DNA of 27,203 nucleotides from Thermodesulfatator sp. (GTDB lineage: Bacteria > Desulfobacterota > Thermodesulfobacteria > Thermodesulfobacteriales > Thermodesulfobacteriaceae): contig QOAM01000083.1 in NCBI GenBank assembly GCA_003978075.1, positions 1 through 27,203 of the forward strand, written 5' to 3'. This document shows positions 8,222 to 16,441 of this stretch, one piece after another. Positions within the stretch are counted from its first letter, which is position 1. Each line of letters starts with the position of its first letter. The translations under genes were made by a program, and so were the position numbers. The notes under the pieces are model-generated. The model was not told the DNA's origin and searched no databases. It was given only the letters and a program-made list of their open reading frames with translations.

Positions 8222-9284
8222 GGGAACGGAAACCCTTGAGGGCCAGCTGTCGCAGGAGGAAATCCGCGAGCACCAGGCGCACCATGGCCTCGCAGACCGG
8301 GACGATGCGAGGAATAGCCGAGACATCATGCCTTCCGCCAATGCGGATGGTGACCGGCTCCCCGCGTTCGTTAATCGTCTTCTGCTCCTTGGCGATACTG
8401 GGTATGGGTTTGACCGCCACCCGACAGAGGATTTCCTGCCCGGAGGAGATCCCGGCCAGCACCCCTCCAGCGTTGTTGGAGAGAAAGCCCTCCGGGGTAA
8501 GGGGGTCGTTGTTCTCCGAGCCGGTCTTCTCCGCGGCCCTAAAGCCCGAGCCGATCTCCACCCCTTTTACCGCCCCGATACCCATAAGGGCCTTGGCTAA
8601 CTCGGCGTCCAGTTTGTCAAAGACCGGTTCTCCCAGCCCTGGAGGCACCCCGGTGGCCCGTACCTCCACGATGCCCCCGAGACTATCTCCCTCACGGCGG
8701 GCCTCCTCGATGCGGCGACACATTTGCGTGTAGGCCTCGGGGTCAGGACAAAAGAGGTGGTTGCGTTCAGCCTCTGCGGGGTCCCATTTTTCCGCCCGCA
8801 CTCCCCCCAGGGCCACGGTAAAGGCCCGGACCTCTATCCCGTAAGAGGCCAAGAGCTTGCGGGCCACGGCCCCGGCCGCCACCCGAGCCACGGTCTCCCG
8901 GCCACTGGCCCTCCCTCCGCCCCGCCAGTCCCTCCGACCGTACTTCCAATAGTAGGTGCAGTCTCCATGCCCCGGACGAAAGACCTCCTTCAAGGGCTCG
9001 TAAGCCGAGGAACGGGGGTCTTTATTCCAGATGACTAGGGCGATGGGGGTCCCCAGGGTAAAACCTTCAAAGACCCCGGAAAGGATCTCCACTCGGTCCG
9101 GTTCCCTGCGGGGGCTTTCTCCCAGGTGTTTCCCCGGCCGCCGTCTCTCGAGATCCTGCTGGATGTCCTCCTCGCAAAGGGGAATCCCGGGAGGGCAACC
9201 GTCGATCACCGCCCCTAGCGCCCGTCCGTGAGACTCCCCAAAGGTGGTAACGCGGAAAAGCCGACCGAAGGTATTGCCGCCCAT
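8205..9284 (-). CDS. aroC: Chorismate synthase
   Basis: Makes chorismate from 5-enolpyruvylshikimate-3-phosphate, the last common step to aromatic amino acids, folate and quinones; needs reduced FMN. At 359 residues it is full length. Signature regions are all visible: GESHG near the N-terminus (16-20), the RPGHGDCTYYWKYGRRD segment with the adjoining RGGGRASGRET loop that binds FMN and substrate, and the C-terminal GRHDVSAIPRIVPV. It follows murJ after a 60-bp gap that contains a hairpin and precedes the FliL-like gene, whose start overlaps its end. Confidence 0.96.
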   Translation of the reverse strand: MGGNTFGRLFRVTTFGESHGRALGAVIDGCPPGIPLCEEDIQQDLERRRPGKHLGESPRREPDRVEILSGVFEGFTLGTPIALVIWNKDPRSSAYEPLKEVFRPGHGDCTYYWKYGRRDWRGGGRASGRETVARVAAGAVARKLLASYGIEVRAFTVALGGVRAEKWDPAEAERNHLFCPDPEAYTQMCRRIEEARREGDSLGGIVEVRATGVPPGLGEPVFDKLDAELAKALMGIGAVKGVEIGSGFRAAEKTGSENNDPLTPEGFLSNNAGGVLAGISSGQEILCRVAVKPIPSIAKEQKTINERGEPVTIRIGGRHDVSAIPRIVPVCEAMVRLVLADFLLRQLALKGFRSHEPLP

Positions 9285-9306
9285 TTTTCTTCACCAGGGG
9301 CTCCCC

Positions 9307-9326
9307 AGCCCTTTCAGTTAAGGGCT
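9307..9326. other. Intercistronic hairpin between murJ and aroC
   Basis: AGCCCTT and AAGGGCT (9307-9313 and 9320-9326) form a perfect 7-bp stem with a six-base loop. Flanking GGGGC and GCCCC-like tracts could extend it. No U-run follows on either strand, so it is not a standard intrinsic terminator. It may affect mRNA stability or how much aroC is made relative to murJ. Confidence 0.4.
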
Positions 9327-9344
9327 TCGCCCCAAAGTTTACCC

Positions 9345-10898
9345 CTACTTTTTCAAGGGTCTCTTCCAGAAGTAGAGGGCCTCCTCCGGCCCCCAAAGAC
9401 GGGCTAGGAGGAGGAAAAACCCTCCGCACAGGGGAATGAGAACCCACACCGGCACTCTATCTTTCAGGATTGCCGCCTCCACACCCATGAAAAAGGTAGC
9501 CCCTAGGATCTTCCCTAAGCCTAACAGGAATCTTCGGGAGAGCAAACAGGAAAGGCGGAACTGGAGTAGGGTTAGGAGAAAGAGGCACTGGGCTGCCAGG
9601 GAGACCGCGGTCCCCAGGGCAATGGCCTTGTAATGGAGAAGGGGTAAGGTGAGGAGGATCACCAGGAGGTTAACCCCTACGGCAAGCAGACTGGAGAGCG
9701 CGGGAAGGAGGGTGTTCCCCAGGGCGTAATACACGGGGACGATCACCTTGGTGGCCCCGTAGAAGGGAAGTCCTAGGGCGAAGAGGGAGAGGGCCTGGGC
9801 GGTGTGCAGAGTGTCGGAGGGAAGAAAACGCCCGTGCTCAAAGATCAGACGCACGATGGGTTGGGAAAGGAGGGCTAGCCCGGCGGCGGAGGGCAGAGAA
9901 AGGCTCAGCCCTACCAGGAGAGAAGAGGAAAAGCTCTCCTGCAGGGCCTTCAGGTCTCCCCGGGCCACCTCGCGGCTGGCCGTAGGAAGGAGGGCCAGGG
10001 AAAGGCCCACTCCGAAAAGTCCTAGGGGCACGTACATCAGGCGGAAGGCGTAAGCCAACCAGGAGACGGCTCCCTCCCCGCAGGAGGTGGCAAAATAGGT
10101 GTTCAAAAAGACGTTGAGCTGCACCGCCGAAAGCCCCAGCACCGAGGGGCCTACCAGGCGGAGGGTTTCCTTTACCGCAGGAGAGTGGAAGGCTGGTCTC
10201 AAGCGGAAGGAGAATCCCTTGCGGGCCAGGAAGAGGCCGTTGAAGCCCATCTGAAAGGCCCCTCCGAGGAGGACTCCCACGGCAAAACCGGCCACCGCCG
10301 GGAGTCCCAGTAGGGGGAAGAGAAAGTAAAGGGCCAGGCCCCCGGTAATGGTCAGGAGGTTGAAGAGGGCCGAGGAGAGGGCCGGCCAGAAGAAGACGCC
10401 CAGGGTGTTGAGCATGCCGGCCAGGATGGCTGAAAGACTGATAAAAAGGAGGAAAGGCCACATGATGCGGGTGAGGAGCACGGTCAGGGTGAACTTGTGC
10501 GGGAAGTTGTGAAACTTGGGGGCGATGAGCCCCACCACCTGGGGGGCCAGGACTTCCCCCAGGAGGACCACCCCTAGGACCAGGGTTCCGAACACGGTGA
10601 GGGCCTCGCGGGCGGCCTCGAAGGCCACGGCCTTCCCCTCCTTTTCCCAGGTAGCGCTAAAGACCCGGGTGAAGGCCATCCCCAAGGCCCCCTCGGCGAA
10701 GAGATCGCGCAGGAGATTGGGGATGCGGTAGCCCACCACGAAGGCGTCCATTTCTCGGCCTGCTCCTAAGAAGGCCGCCAGCACCTGCTCCCGCACCAGT
10801 CCCAAGAGGCGGCTCAGGATGACCGCCGCCGTGACAGACCGTGCTCGGTGGGCTATCTTTTGGCCAGACTTGGAGGGGGAAAGCTTTTCGGCCTGCAC
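9345..10898 (-). CDS. murJ: Lipid II flippase MurJ
   Basis: Moves lipid-linked peptidoglycan precursor across the inner membrane. The 517-residue product has about 14 hydrophobic segments and the MVF/MurJ N-terminal signature: a SRLLGLVRE loop, then DAFVVGYRIPNLLRDLFAEG, which includes conserved arginines known to be needed for flipping. The start is GTG 10898 as the longest sensible choice; no clear ribosome site precedes it, so the first residues are uncertain. It diverges from ribBA, whose promoter -35 region falls inside the murJ start. aroC and the FliL-like gene lie downstream on the same strand. Confidence 0.95.
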   Translation of the reverse strand: MQAEKLSPSKSGQKIAHRARSVTAAVILSRLLGLVREQVLAAFLGAGREMDAFVVGYRIPNLLRDLFAEGALGMAFTRVFSATWEKEGKAVAFEAAREALTVFGTLVLGVVLLGEVLAPQVVGLIAPKFHNFPHKFTLTVLLTRIMWPFLLFISLSAILAGMLNTLGVFFWPALSSALFNLLTITGGLALYFLFPLLGLPAVAGFAVGVLLGGAFQMGFNGLFLARKGFSFRLRPAFHSPAVKETLRLVGPSVLGLSAVQLNVFLNTYFATSCGEGAVSWLAYAFRLMYVPLGLFGVGLSLALLPTASREVARGDLKALQESFSSSLLVGLSLSLPSAAGLALLSQPIVRLIFEHGRFLPSDTLHTAQALSLFALGLPFYGATKVIVPVYYALGNTLLPALSSLLAVGVNLLVILLTLPLLHYKAIALGTAVSLAAQCLFLLTLLQFRLSCLLSRRFLLGLGKILGATFFMGVEAAILKDRVPVWVLIPLCGGFFLLLARLWGPEEALYFWKRPLKK

Positions 10899-10914
10899 GC
10901 TGGTAGGCTATAAT
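10885..10914 (+). promoter_or_regulatory. Probable sigma-70 promoter of the ribBA operon
   Basis: A perfect -10 box TATAAT at 10909-10914 is preceded at 18 bp by a weak -35 (TTTTCG, 10885-10890). The predicted start near 10921 gives a leader of only about 20 nt before ATG 10942. That leader is too short to hold an FMN riboswitch, so control must be elsewhere. Confidence 0.65.
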
Positions 10915-10941
10915 AAAAACACCCTTTTGGGGAGGACCGAG

Positions 10942-12198
10942 ATGCCCATTGCCACCATCGAAGAAGCCCTGGAGGAAATTCGGTCCGGACGCCTGGTGAT
11001 CGTGGTGGACGACGAGGATCGGGAAAACGAGGGCGACTTGGTGATGGCTGCGGAAAAGGTCACCCCGGAGGCCATAAACTTCATGGCCAAATACGGGCGC
11101 GGGCTCATCTGCCTCACCCTCACCCCTGAGGACGTGGAACGCCTCCAGCTCCCCCTTCAGCCCCGCCGCCACGGCTCCCGCTTTGACACGGCCTTCACCG
11201 TCTCCATCGAGGCCCGCTACGGGGTGACCACCGGGATCTCGGCTTACGATCGGGCCCATACCATTCGGGTGGCCATTGACCCGGAGAGTGGTCCAGAGGA
11301 CATCGTGACCCCGGGGCATGTCTTTCCCATCCGGGCCCGGGAGGGTGGGGTCCTGGTGCGGGCCGGGCATACGGAGGCCTCGGTGGATCTGGCCCGCCTG
11401 GCCGGTCTGCGCCCGGCAGGGGTGATCTGCGAGATCATGAAAGACGATGGGACCATGGCCCGCCTTCCGGACCTCGAAAAGTTTGCCGCCGAACACGGAC
11501 TCAAGATCATCACCATTCGGGACCTCATCGCCTACCGCCTGCGCAACGAGAGCCTGGTCAACTGCGAGGTGGAGACCCGGCTCCCCACCCCCTGGGGGGA
11601 GTTCCGCCTTTACGCCTACACCAATCAGGTGGATCCCTTTACCCATGTGGCCCTGGTCATGGGAGAGGTCAACGAGGATCCCATCCTGGTGCGGGTGCAT
11701 TCGGAGTGCCTCACCGGGGATGTCTTTGCCTCCCTGCGGTGTGACTGCGGGCCTCAGCTCTTCCGGGCCCTAGAGATGATCGCCGAGGAGGGCCGAGGGG
11801 TCCTCCTTTATCTGCGGCAGGAGGGCCGAGGGATCGGCCTCCTCAACAAACTGCGGGCCTATCGGCTCCAGGACGAAGGGAAGGACACGGTGGAGGCCAA
11901 CCAGGCCCTAGGCTTCAAGGCGGATCTCAGGGACTACGGCATAGGGGCCCAGATCTTGCGCGACCTGGGAGTGCGGCGCATGCGCCTTATGACCAACAAT
12001 CCCAAAAAGATTGTGGGTCTTGAGGGTTACGGTCTCAAGGTAGTGGAACGGGTGCCTATAGAGATCCGTCCCCACGACGAGAATTACCGCTACCTCAAGT
12101 GCAAAAAGGAGAAAATGGGGCACCTTTTGAGCTTTTTCGACTATCAGGAGGCCTGTCATGAGAGAGGTTCAGGGACGGTATCGCGGCGAAGGGGTTAA
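10942..12198 (+). CDS. ribBA: RibBA: DHBP synthase / GTP cyclohydrolase II
   Basis: Bifunctional enzyme for the two branches feeding riboflavin synthesis. Residues 1-203 are the DHBP synthase domain (ribulose 5-phosphate to dihydroxybutanone phosphate), with the acidic metal-binding loop DDEDRENEGD (23-32) and TPGHVFPIRAREGG near 123-136. Residues 207-400 are GTP cyclohydrolase II, with zinc ligands C256, C267 and C269 in SECLTGDVFASLRCDCG and the loop EGRGIGL. ATG 10942 has a GGGGAGGA just upstream; the frame is open earlier but that part is antisense to murJ. The last 41 bp overlap the start of ribH. Confidence 0.96.
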   Translation: MPIATIEEALEEIRSGRLVIVVDDEDRENEGDLVMAAEKVTPEAINFMAKYGRGLICLTLTPEDVERLQLPLQPRRHGSRFDTAFTVSIEARYGVTTGISAYDRAHTIRVAIDPESGPEDIVTPGHVFPIRAREGGVLVRAGHTEASVDLARLAGLRPAGVICEIMKDDGTMARLPDLEKFAAEHGLKIITIRDLIAYRLRNESLVNCEVETRLPTPWGEFRLYAYTNQVDPFTHVALVMGEVNEDPILVRVHSECLTGDVFASLRCDCGPQLFRALEMIAEEGRGVLLYLRQEGRGIGLLNKLRAYRLQDEGKDTVEANQALGFKADLRDYGIGAQILRDLGVRRMRLMTNNPKKIVGLEGYGLKVVERVPIEIRPHDENYRYLKCKKEKMGHLLSFFDYQEACHERGSGTVSRRRG

Positions 12199-12619
12199 GG
12201 TGGCCATCGTGGTGGGGCGTTTCAATTCCTTCATCAGCAAGGAGCTTCTGAAGGGGGCCTTTGACGCCCTCTTTCGTCACGGGGTGCGGGAAGAAGACGT
12301 GACCGTGGTCTGGGTGCCAGGTTCCTTTGAGATCCCGCTAGTGGCCAAAAAGTTGGCTCTTAGCGGTCACTATCAGGCGGTGATCTGTCTGGGGGCCATT
12401 ATTCGGGGAGCCACCCCTCATTTTGAATATGTGGCCTCGGAGTGCGCCAAAGGAATAGCTCAGGTCTCTTTGGAGACCGGGGTCCCGGTGATCTTTGGGG
12501 TCCTCACCACCGACACCATTGAGCAGGCCGTGGAAAGGGCCGGCACTAAGGCAGGAAACAAGGGCTTTGAGGCTGCCATGGCCGCCCTGGAAATGGCTGA
12601 CCTGGTCTCCCAACTCTGA
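12158..12619 (+). CDS. ribH: Lumazine synthase
   Basis: Condenses the two RibBA-branch products to 6,7-dimethyl-8-ribityllumazine, the direct riboflavin precursor, normally as an icosahedral or pentameric assembly. 153 residues, the usual size. VPGSFEIP (53-60) contacts substrate, and the catalytic His88 sits in GATPHFEYV. ATG 12158 has CAGGAGG seven bases upstream, inside the end of ribBA, so the two are coupled. The riboflavin synthase and RibD genes are not in this window. Confidence 0.96.
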   Translation: MREVQGRYRGEGVKVAIVVGRFNSFISKELLKGAFDALFRHGVREEDVTVVWVPGSFEIPLVAKKLALSGHYQAVICLGAIIRGATPHFEYVASECAKGIAQVSLETGVPVIFGVLTTDTIEQAVERAGTKAGNKGFEAAMAALEMADLVSQL

Positions 12620-12622
12620 CCG

Positions 12623-12657
12623 GCGAGGCTTTCCTGCCGAAGGCGCGAAGTCCTCGC
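12623..12657. other. Hairpin just after ribH, in the nusB leader
   Basis: GCGAGGCTT and AAG-T-CCTCGC form a 9-bp stem with one bulge, and the 16-base loop can form a small GCC-GAA-GGC hairpin. It starts three bases after the ribH stop and has no U-run, so it is not a normal terminator. It sits in the 72-bp leader of nusB and could tune read-through. Confidence 0.4.
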
Positions 12658-12691
12658 GGGGAGATGAGCCAGGGGAGCAAGCCCGCAAAAA

Positions 12692-13111
12692 ATGGGGGTC
12701 AGACATAAGGGGCGGCAGATTGCGGTGCAGGTCCTCTATCAGTGGGATGTGGCCGGGGTGCCTCTTGCGGAGGCCCTGGCCACCTATCGGGAGCATCTAA
12801 ATCCTGCGCCTGAGGCCTTTGAATTCGCCCGGGAGTTGGTAGAAGGAGTCCAAGAAAAGAAAGAGCTTCTCGATACCCTCATCTCCCGCTACTCCCGCCA
12901 CTGGCGTCTGGAAAGGATGCTGGCTACGGACCGTAACATTTTACGCCTGGCCACCTACGAGCTTCTCTTTCGGCCGGATATCCCCCCTAAGGTGAGCCTG
13001 AACGAGGCCGTGGAGCTGGCCAAGGAATTCGGAAGCGAGGACTCCCCGGCCTTCGTGAACGGCATCTTAGACGCCATCTACCGGAACGAGGTCCGTCCCC
13101 AAGAGGCCTAG
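12692..13111 (+). CDS. nusB: Transcription antitermination factor NusB
   Basis: Forms the boxA-binding complex with NusE (ribosomal protein S10) in rRNA antitermination. The 139-residue all-helical protein carries the family signs: a basic N-terminal GRQIAVQVLYQWD, the middle ERMLATDRNILRLATYELL and the C-terminal KVSLNEAVELAKEFG with FVNGILDAI. ribH - nusB is a common gene order in bacteria. There is no strong ribosome site right before ATG 12692; a 13-codon ORF (12664-12705) in another frame crosses the start. No boxA-like sequence was seen in the leader. Confidence 0.94.
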   Translation: MGVRHKGRQIAVQVLYQWDVAGVPLAEALATYREHLNPAPEAFEFARELVEGVQEKKELLDTLISRYSRHWRLERMLATDRNILRLATYELLFRPDIPPKVSLNEAVELAKEFGSEDSPAFVNGILDAIYRNEVRPQEA

Positions 13112-13121
13112 GCCTTCCCCC

Positions 13122-13150
13122 TTGCTCTGCTTTTTTCAGGGAATTATATG
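13122..13150 (+). promoter_or_regulatory. Weak candidate promoter before the ABC module
   Basis: TTGCTC (13122-13127) and TATATG (13145-13150) are spaced 17 bp. The predicted start would be only about four bases from ATG 13161, making a near-leaderless message. Both boxes are poor matches, so it may be chance. Confidence 0.25.
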
Positions 13151-13160
13151 TTTGACGGGT

Positions 13161-14066
13161 ATGGCGGCCTTAGTGGAAGCCCAAGACCTAGTTATGGTCT
13201 ACGGGACGCTCCGGGCGGTGGACGGGGTCTCCTTCCAGGTGGATCGGGGGGAGATCCTCGGGCTTCTGGGACCTAACGGGGCTGGGAAGACTACCATCCT
13301 CCGTATCCTCTCCACCCAGATCGTTCCCACCCAGGGAAAGGTCTTTTTGTCTGGGGAAGATGCCCTTCTGCATCCCGAAAGGGTGCGGGCCTTTTTCGGA
13401 TATCTTCCGGAGACCCCTCCTCTCTACGAGGACATGGAAGTGCGAGAGTACCTGCAATTCGTGGGCGAGGCCCGGGGGCTTTCCGGAAGGCGCCTTTCCG
13501 AGCGCTTTTCCTGGGTGGTGGAGGTCTGCGGGCTTTCCGGAGTCCTGCGCCAGCCGGTGAGGGAGCTCTCTAAGGGATATCGCCAGAGGGTGGGGCTGGC
13601 CCAGGCCCTTATACATGATCCCCCCATCCTTATCCTGGACGAACCCACCACCGGGCTGGATCCCCTACAGATTGCGGAGATGCGGGCCTTGATTCGGGAA
13701 CTCTCCCGGGAAAAGGCCGTGGTCTTTTCCTCGCACATCCTGCAAGAAGTGGAGGCCCTGGCGGATCGGGTCTTCATCCTCAACCAGGGCAGAGAGGTGG
13801 CCTCTGGAACTCGGGAGGAGATTTACCGCCGCGTCTTTCCGCAGCCGGTCTTCCGCGTGGAGCTGGAAGGAGAATTCTCCGACTGGAGGGCCTTTCCCGA
13901 AGTCCTCGAGGTGGAAGAGATAGGGGTAGGGGCCTATCGGGTGGTGTGCGCTCAGGAAGGGCTCTTCCAGAGTCTTTGTGAAAAAGGGATCCGCGTGCGG
14001 GCCTTTTATCCGGAAAGGCTCTCCCTGGAGGAACTCTTCCTGCGGCTTGTGGGAGAGGGCTCATGA
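13161..14066 (+). CDS. ABC transporter ATPase, GldA type
   Basis: Cytoplasmic ATPase of an ABC-2 type exporter. 301 residues from ATG 13161. Walker A GPNGAGKT (37-44), ABC signature LSKGYRQR (136-143), Walker B ILILDEP (156-162) and the switch His in FSSHILQE are intact, so it should hydrolyse ATP. The domain beyond about residue 225 is the C-terminal extension typical of GldA/NatA ATPases. Its stop overlaps the start of the permease fusion (ATGA), and the module continues with a DUF4340 protein. It lies 49 bp after nusB on the same strand. GldA homologues belong to gliding motility transporters in Bacteroidetes, but here no gliding machinery is seen; in other phyla these modules have no known substrate. 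Confidence 0.9.
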   Translation: MAALVEAQDLVMVYGTLRAVDGVSFQVDRGEILGLLGPNGAGKTTILRILSTQIVPTQGKVFLSGEDALLHPERVRAFFGYLPETPPLYEDMEVREYLQFVGEARGLSGRRLSERFSWVVEVCGLSGVLRQPVRELSKGYRQRVGLAQALIHDPPILILDEPTTGLDPLQIAEMRALIRELSREKAVVFSSHILQEVEALADRVFILNQGREVASGTREEIYRRVFPQPVFRVELEGEFSDWRAFPEVLEVEEIGVGAYRVVCAQEGLFQSLCEKGIRVRAFYPERLSLEELFLRLVGEGS

Positions 14067-16441
14067 GACCCCTTTGGGTGATCTTTAAAAAGGAATTCTT
14101 CGGCTATTTTCGCTCTCCCCTGGCCTACATCTTCGCCGTGGCCTTTCTTCTGGTGGCCAACGGGCTTTATCTCAATACCTTTTTCCTGGCCCGGGTCTGT
14201 GATCTCCGGGCCCTTTTCGGATTTTTACCCTTCCTTTTACTGGTCTTCATCTCCGCCCTCACTATGCGTCTTTGGGCCGAGGAACGCCGGGGAGAGACCC
14301 TGGGCCTCCTCCTGAGTTTCCCCTTCTCCCCGGCCTATACCGTGCTGGGAAAATTTCTGGGGGCCGTAGCCTTTGGAGCGGTGGTCCTCTCCGGGACCCT
14401 GGTCCTGCCGGTGATGCTGGCCTTTTTGGGAGATCCCGATGGCGGGGCGCTGGTTGCGGGTTACCTGGGGACGCTCCTCCTTCTGGCCTTTTACGTGGCC
14501 CTGGGACAGTTCGTTTCGGGACTCTTTACCGAGCAGATCGCGGCCTTTGTGGTCACTGCGGTGGCGGGGCTTGCGGCCTATCTCCTAGGCACGGATCTGG
14601 TCTCCTCCTCCCTCGAGTCCTGGCTCCCGGGAGTGGGGGCCTTTCTGCGGGAGGCCCTAGGGACCGGCCCGCATCTGGCCCCCTTTGTAAAGGGGGTGGT
14701 GCCCCTTTCCGGGGTGCTCTTCTTTCTCCTCTACGTGGGGATCTTCCTCCTTCTCAACTACTTTACCGTGGCCCATTACCTGCGCTATTCCCGCCGCTCC
14801 CTCTTAGCCCCTACGGCCCTTCTCCTTATCCTCTGCGGCCTTTTTGCCGAGGCCCTGCTCTCAGAGGTGCGCCTCCCCCGGATCGACCTTACAGAAGAAA
14901 AGCTCTACACCCTTTCCCCGGTGACCCGCAAGGTCCTAGCCCGGCTGAAGGCCCCTCTGCGCATCACCTACTATGTCTCCGCCCGAGAGAAGCTCCCTCC
15001 GACCATGCGTAATCTTTCTCAAGAGGTGCGGGCTCTCTTGGAGGAGTTGCAGGCCCTGAGCCCTCGCGTGAAATACGCGGTGGTGGATCCGGAGCGCGAC
15101 CCAGATCTGGCCAGAAAGCTCCGGGATCGGGGTATCGAACCCTTTGCCGTCCAGACGGTGGAACGAGACCGGGTAAGCCTGCGCCGAGTCTACAGCGCCT
15201 TGGCCCTTTCTTATCTGGACAAGCCGGAGGAGGTGATCCCTCAGATAGTTCCGGAATCGCTTTCTACCTTGGAGTACGATCTGGTTTCCCGCATCTATAA
15301 GCTTACCCTCAAGGAGAAACCTGTGGTCACTCTTTTGGAGAGTTCCGGGGGCTTTGGAAGGCCCTCTTATCAGACGGCACGCAAGATCTTGGAAAGTTTA
15401 GGCTTTGAGGTCAAGGGCACCCCTCTTACCCAGAAGAATCCCCTGCCGGAAAAAACGCGCCTTCTTTTGATCCTTTCCCCGGGAAAGCTCAATGACCGGC
15501 AGCTCTTTGAGATTGGTCGTTTCTTGCACCAAGGGGGAGCGGTGCTGGTGGCGGCTTCGGCTGCCCGTTTTTCTTACAATCCCACCCCTGACGGCCGAAT
15601 CTTGGCCACGCCCTTTCCCGAGGACTTGAGCATAAACAAGCTCCTGCGGGAATACGGTTTGACCATCGAGAAGGCCATCCTTTGCGATGAACAGCAGGTG
15701 ACCATGGCCGTCTCTCAAGAGCGGGAGATGGGGATCTTTCGGGCCCTGGTCCATGTGCCGGTGAACTTTCCCATGCAGGTTCAGGTCCTGGCAGCGGAGA
15801 TGAATAACCGCCTTCCGGTGACGCACGGCCTGAATGCCTTGCTTTTCCTGTGGGGAAGCCCGCTGGCGGTGAAAGAGGAGCCCCTGCAAAAGGCCGGGCT
15901 CCGCTTGACCCCCCTCTTTTATTCCTCTCCCCGGGCCTGGACGGAAAAGGTGGAAATAGGGGCCTTTTCGGAGGAAGACTTCCGTCCCCCGAGCCGTCGT
16001 CAGCGCTATCTCCTCGCGGCCCTGCTGGAGGGGCCTTTCTCCCTTCCTTTCGGGGGAAAAGTTCCCCCTTGGCCGGGTAAGAAGAAGACAAACCAGAAGA
16101 AGGGATCCCCTTCGACTCCTTCCCCTAAAGCAGCCGCTAAACCAGGGAGATTGGTGGTGGTGGGTTCCGGGGCCATGTTTGCCGACGGCCTCATCGAGAT
16201 CTTCGACAACGCCCTCCTCCTGGCCAATCTTTCCGAGGCCCTGGGGCTTTCCGGGGATCTTCTTTCCTTGCGGGCGCGGCTGCGGCCGGTGCGTTATATT
16301 CGCGAAGTGTCCGCTGGAGAGAAGCTCTTTTGGCGCCTTTTCTGTATGGGAGGGCCTCCGCTTCTCTGGATCCTCTTGGGCCTGGCCTTCTTTGGACATC
16401 GCCGTCGGGCCCGGGAGAGGGCTTCGGGAGGTAATCTATGA
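14063..16441 (+). CDS. GldF-GldG fusion: ABC-2 permease plus auxiliary extracytoplasmic domain
   Basis: A 792-residue fusion. Residues 1-about 245 form an ABC-2 permease with six hydrophobic segments, beginning with the KKEFFGYFRSPLAYIF signature of GldF. Then a transmembrane helix (about 247-263) and RIDLTEEKLYTLSP open a GldG-type auxiliary domain (about 270-670) that usually stands alone as a second protein. A low-complexity Lys/Ser/Pro linker covers about 672-694, followed by a short domain and a C-terminal transmembrane helix near 762-778 with a basic tail inside. It overlaps the ATPase gene and the DUF4340 gene by four bases each, so the three are likely made in fixed ratio. Substrate unknown; the linker is unlike the rest. 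Confidence 0.87.
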   Translation: MRPLWVIFKKEFFGYFRSPLAYIFAVAFLLVANGLYLNTFFLARVCDLRALFGFLPFLLLVFISALTMRLWAEERRGETLGLLLSFPFSPAYTVLGKFLGAVAFGAVVLSGTLVLPVMLAFLGDPDGGALVAGYLGTLLLLAFYVALGQFVSGLFTEQIAAFVVTAVAGLAAYLLGTDLVSSSLESWLPGVGAFLREALGTGPHLAPFVKGVVPLSGVLFFLLYVGIFLLLNYFTVAHYLRYSRRSLLAPTALLLILCGLFAEALLSEVRLPRIDLTEEKLYTLSPVTRKVLARLKAPLRITYYVSAREKLPPTMRNLSQEVRALLEELQALSPRVKYAVVDPERDPDLARKLRDRGIEPFAVQTVERDRVSLRRVYSALALSYLDKPEEVIPQIVPESLSTLEYDLVSRIYKLTLKEKPVVTLLESSGGFGRPSYQTARKILESLGFEVKGTPLTQKNPLPEKTRLLLILSPGKLNDRQLFEIGRFLHQGGAVLVAASAARFSYNPTPDGRILATPFPEDLSINKLLREYGLTIEKAILCDEQQVTMAVSQEREMGIFRALVHVPVNFPMQVQVLAAEMNNRLPVTHGLNALLFLWGSPLAVKEEPLQKAGLRLTPLFYSSPRAWTEKVEIGAFSEEDFRPPSRRQRYLLAALLEGPFSLPFGGKVPPWPGKKKTNQKKGSPSTPSPKAAAKPGRLVVVGSGAMFADGLIEIFDNALLLANLSEALGLSGDLLSLRARLRPVRYIREVSAGEKLFWRLFCMGGPPLLWILLGLAFFGHRRRARERASGGNL

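Noticed and set aside
10657..11700. Long minus-strand frame of 347 codons over ribBA
   Set aside because: Antisense shadow of the well-supported RibB domain and murJ start; Gly/His/Pro-rich with no family likeness.
13103..13116. Terminator at the nusB stop
   Set aside because: AGGCCTAGGCCT is a palindrome with no loop; the later T-run is not directly attached to a stem.
15398..16399. Minus-strand frame of 333 codons over the GldFG fusion
   Set aside because: Shadow of a GC-rich coding strand with no recognisable domain and no ribosome site.
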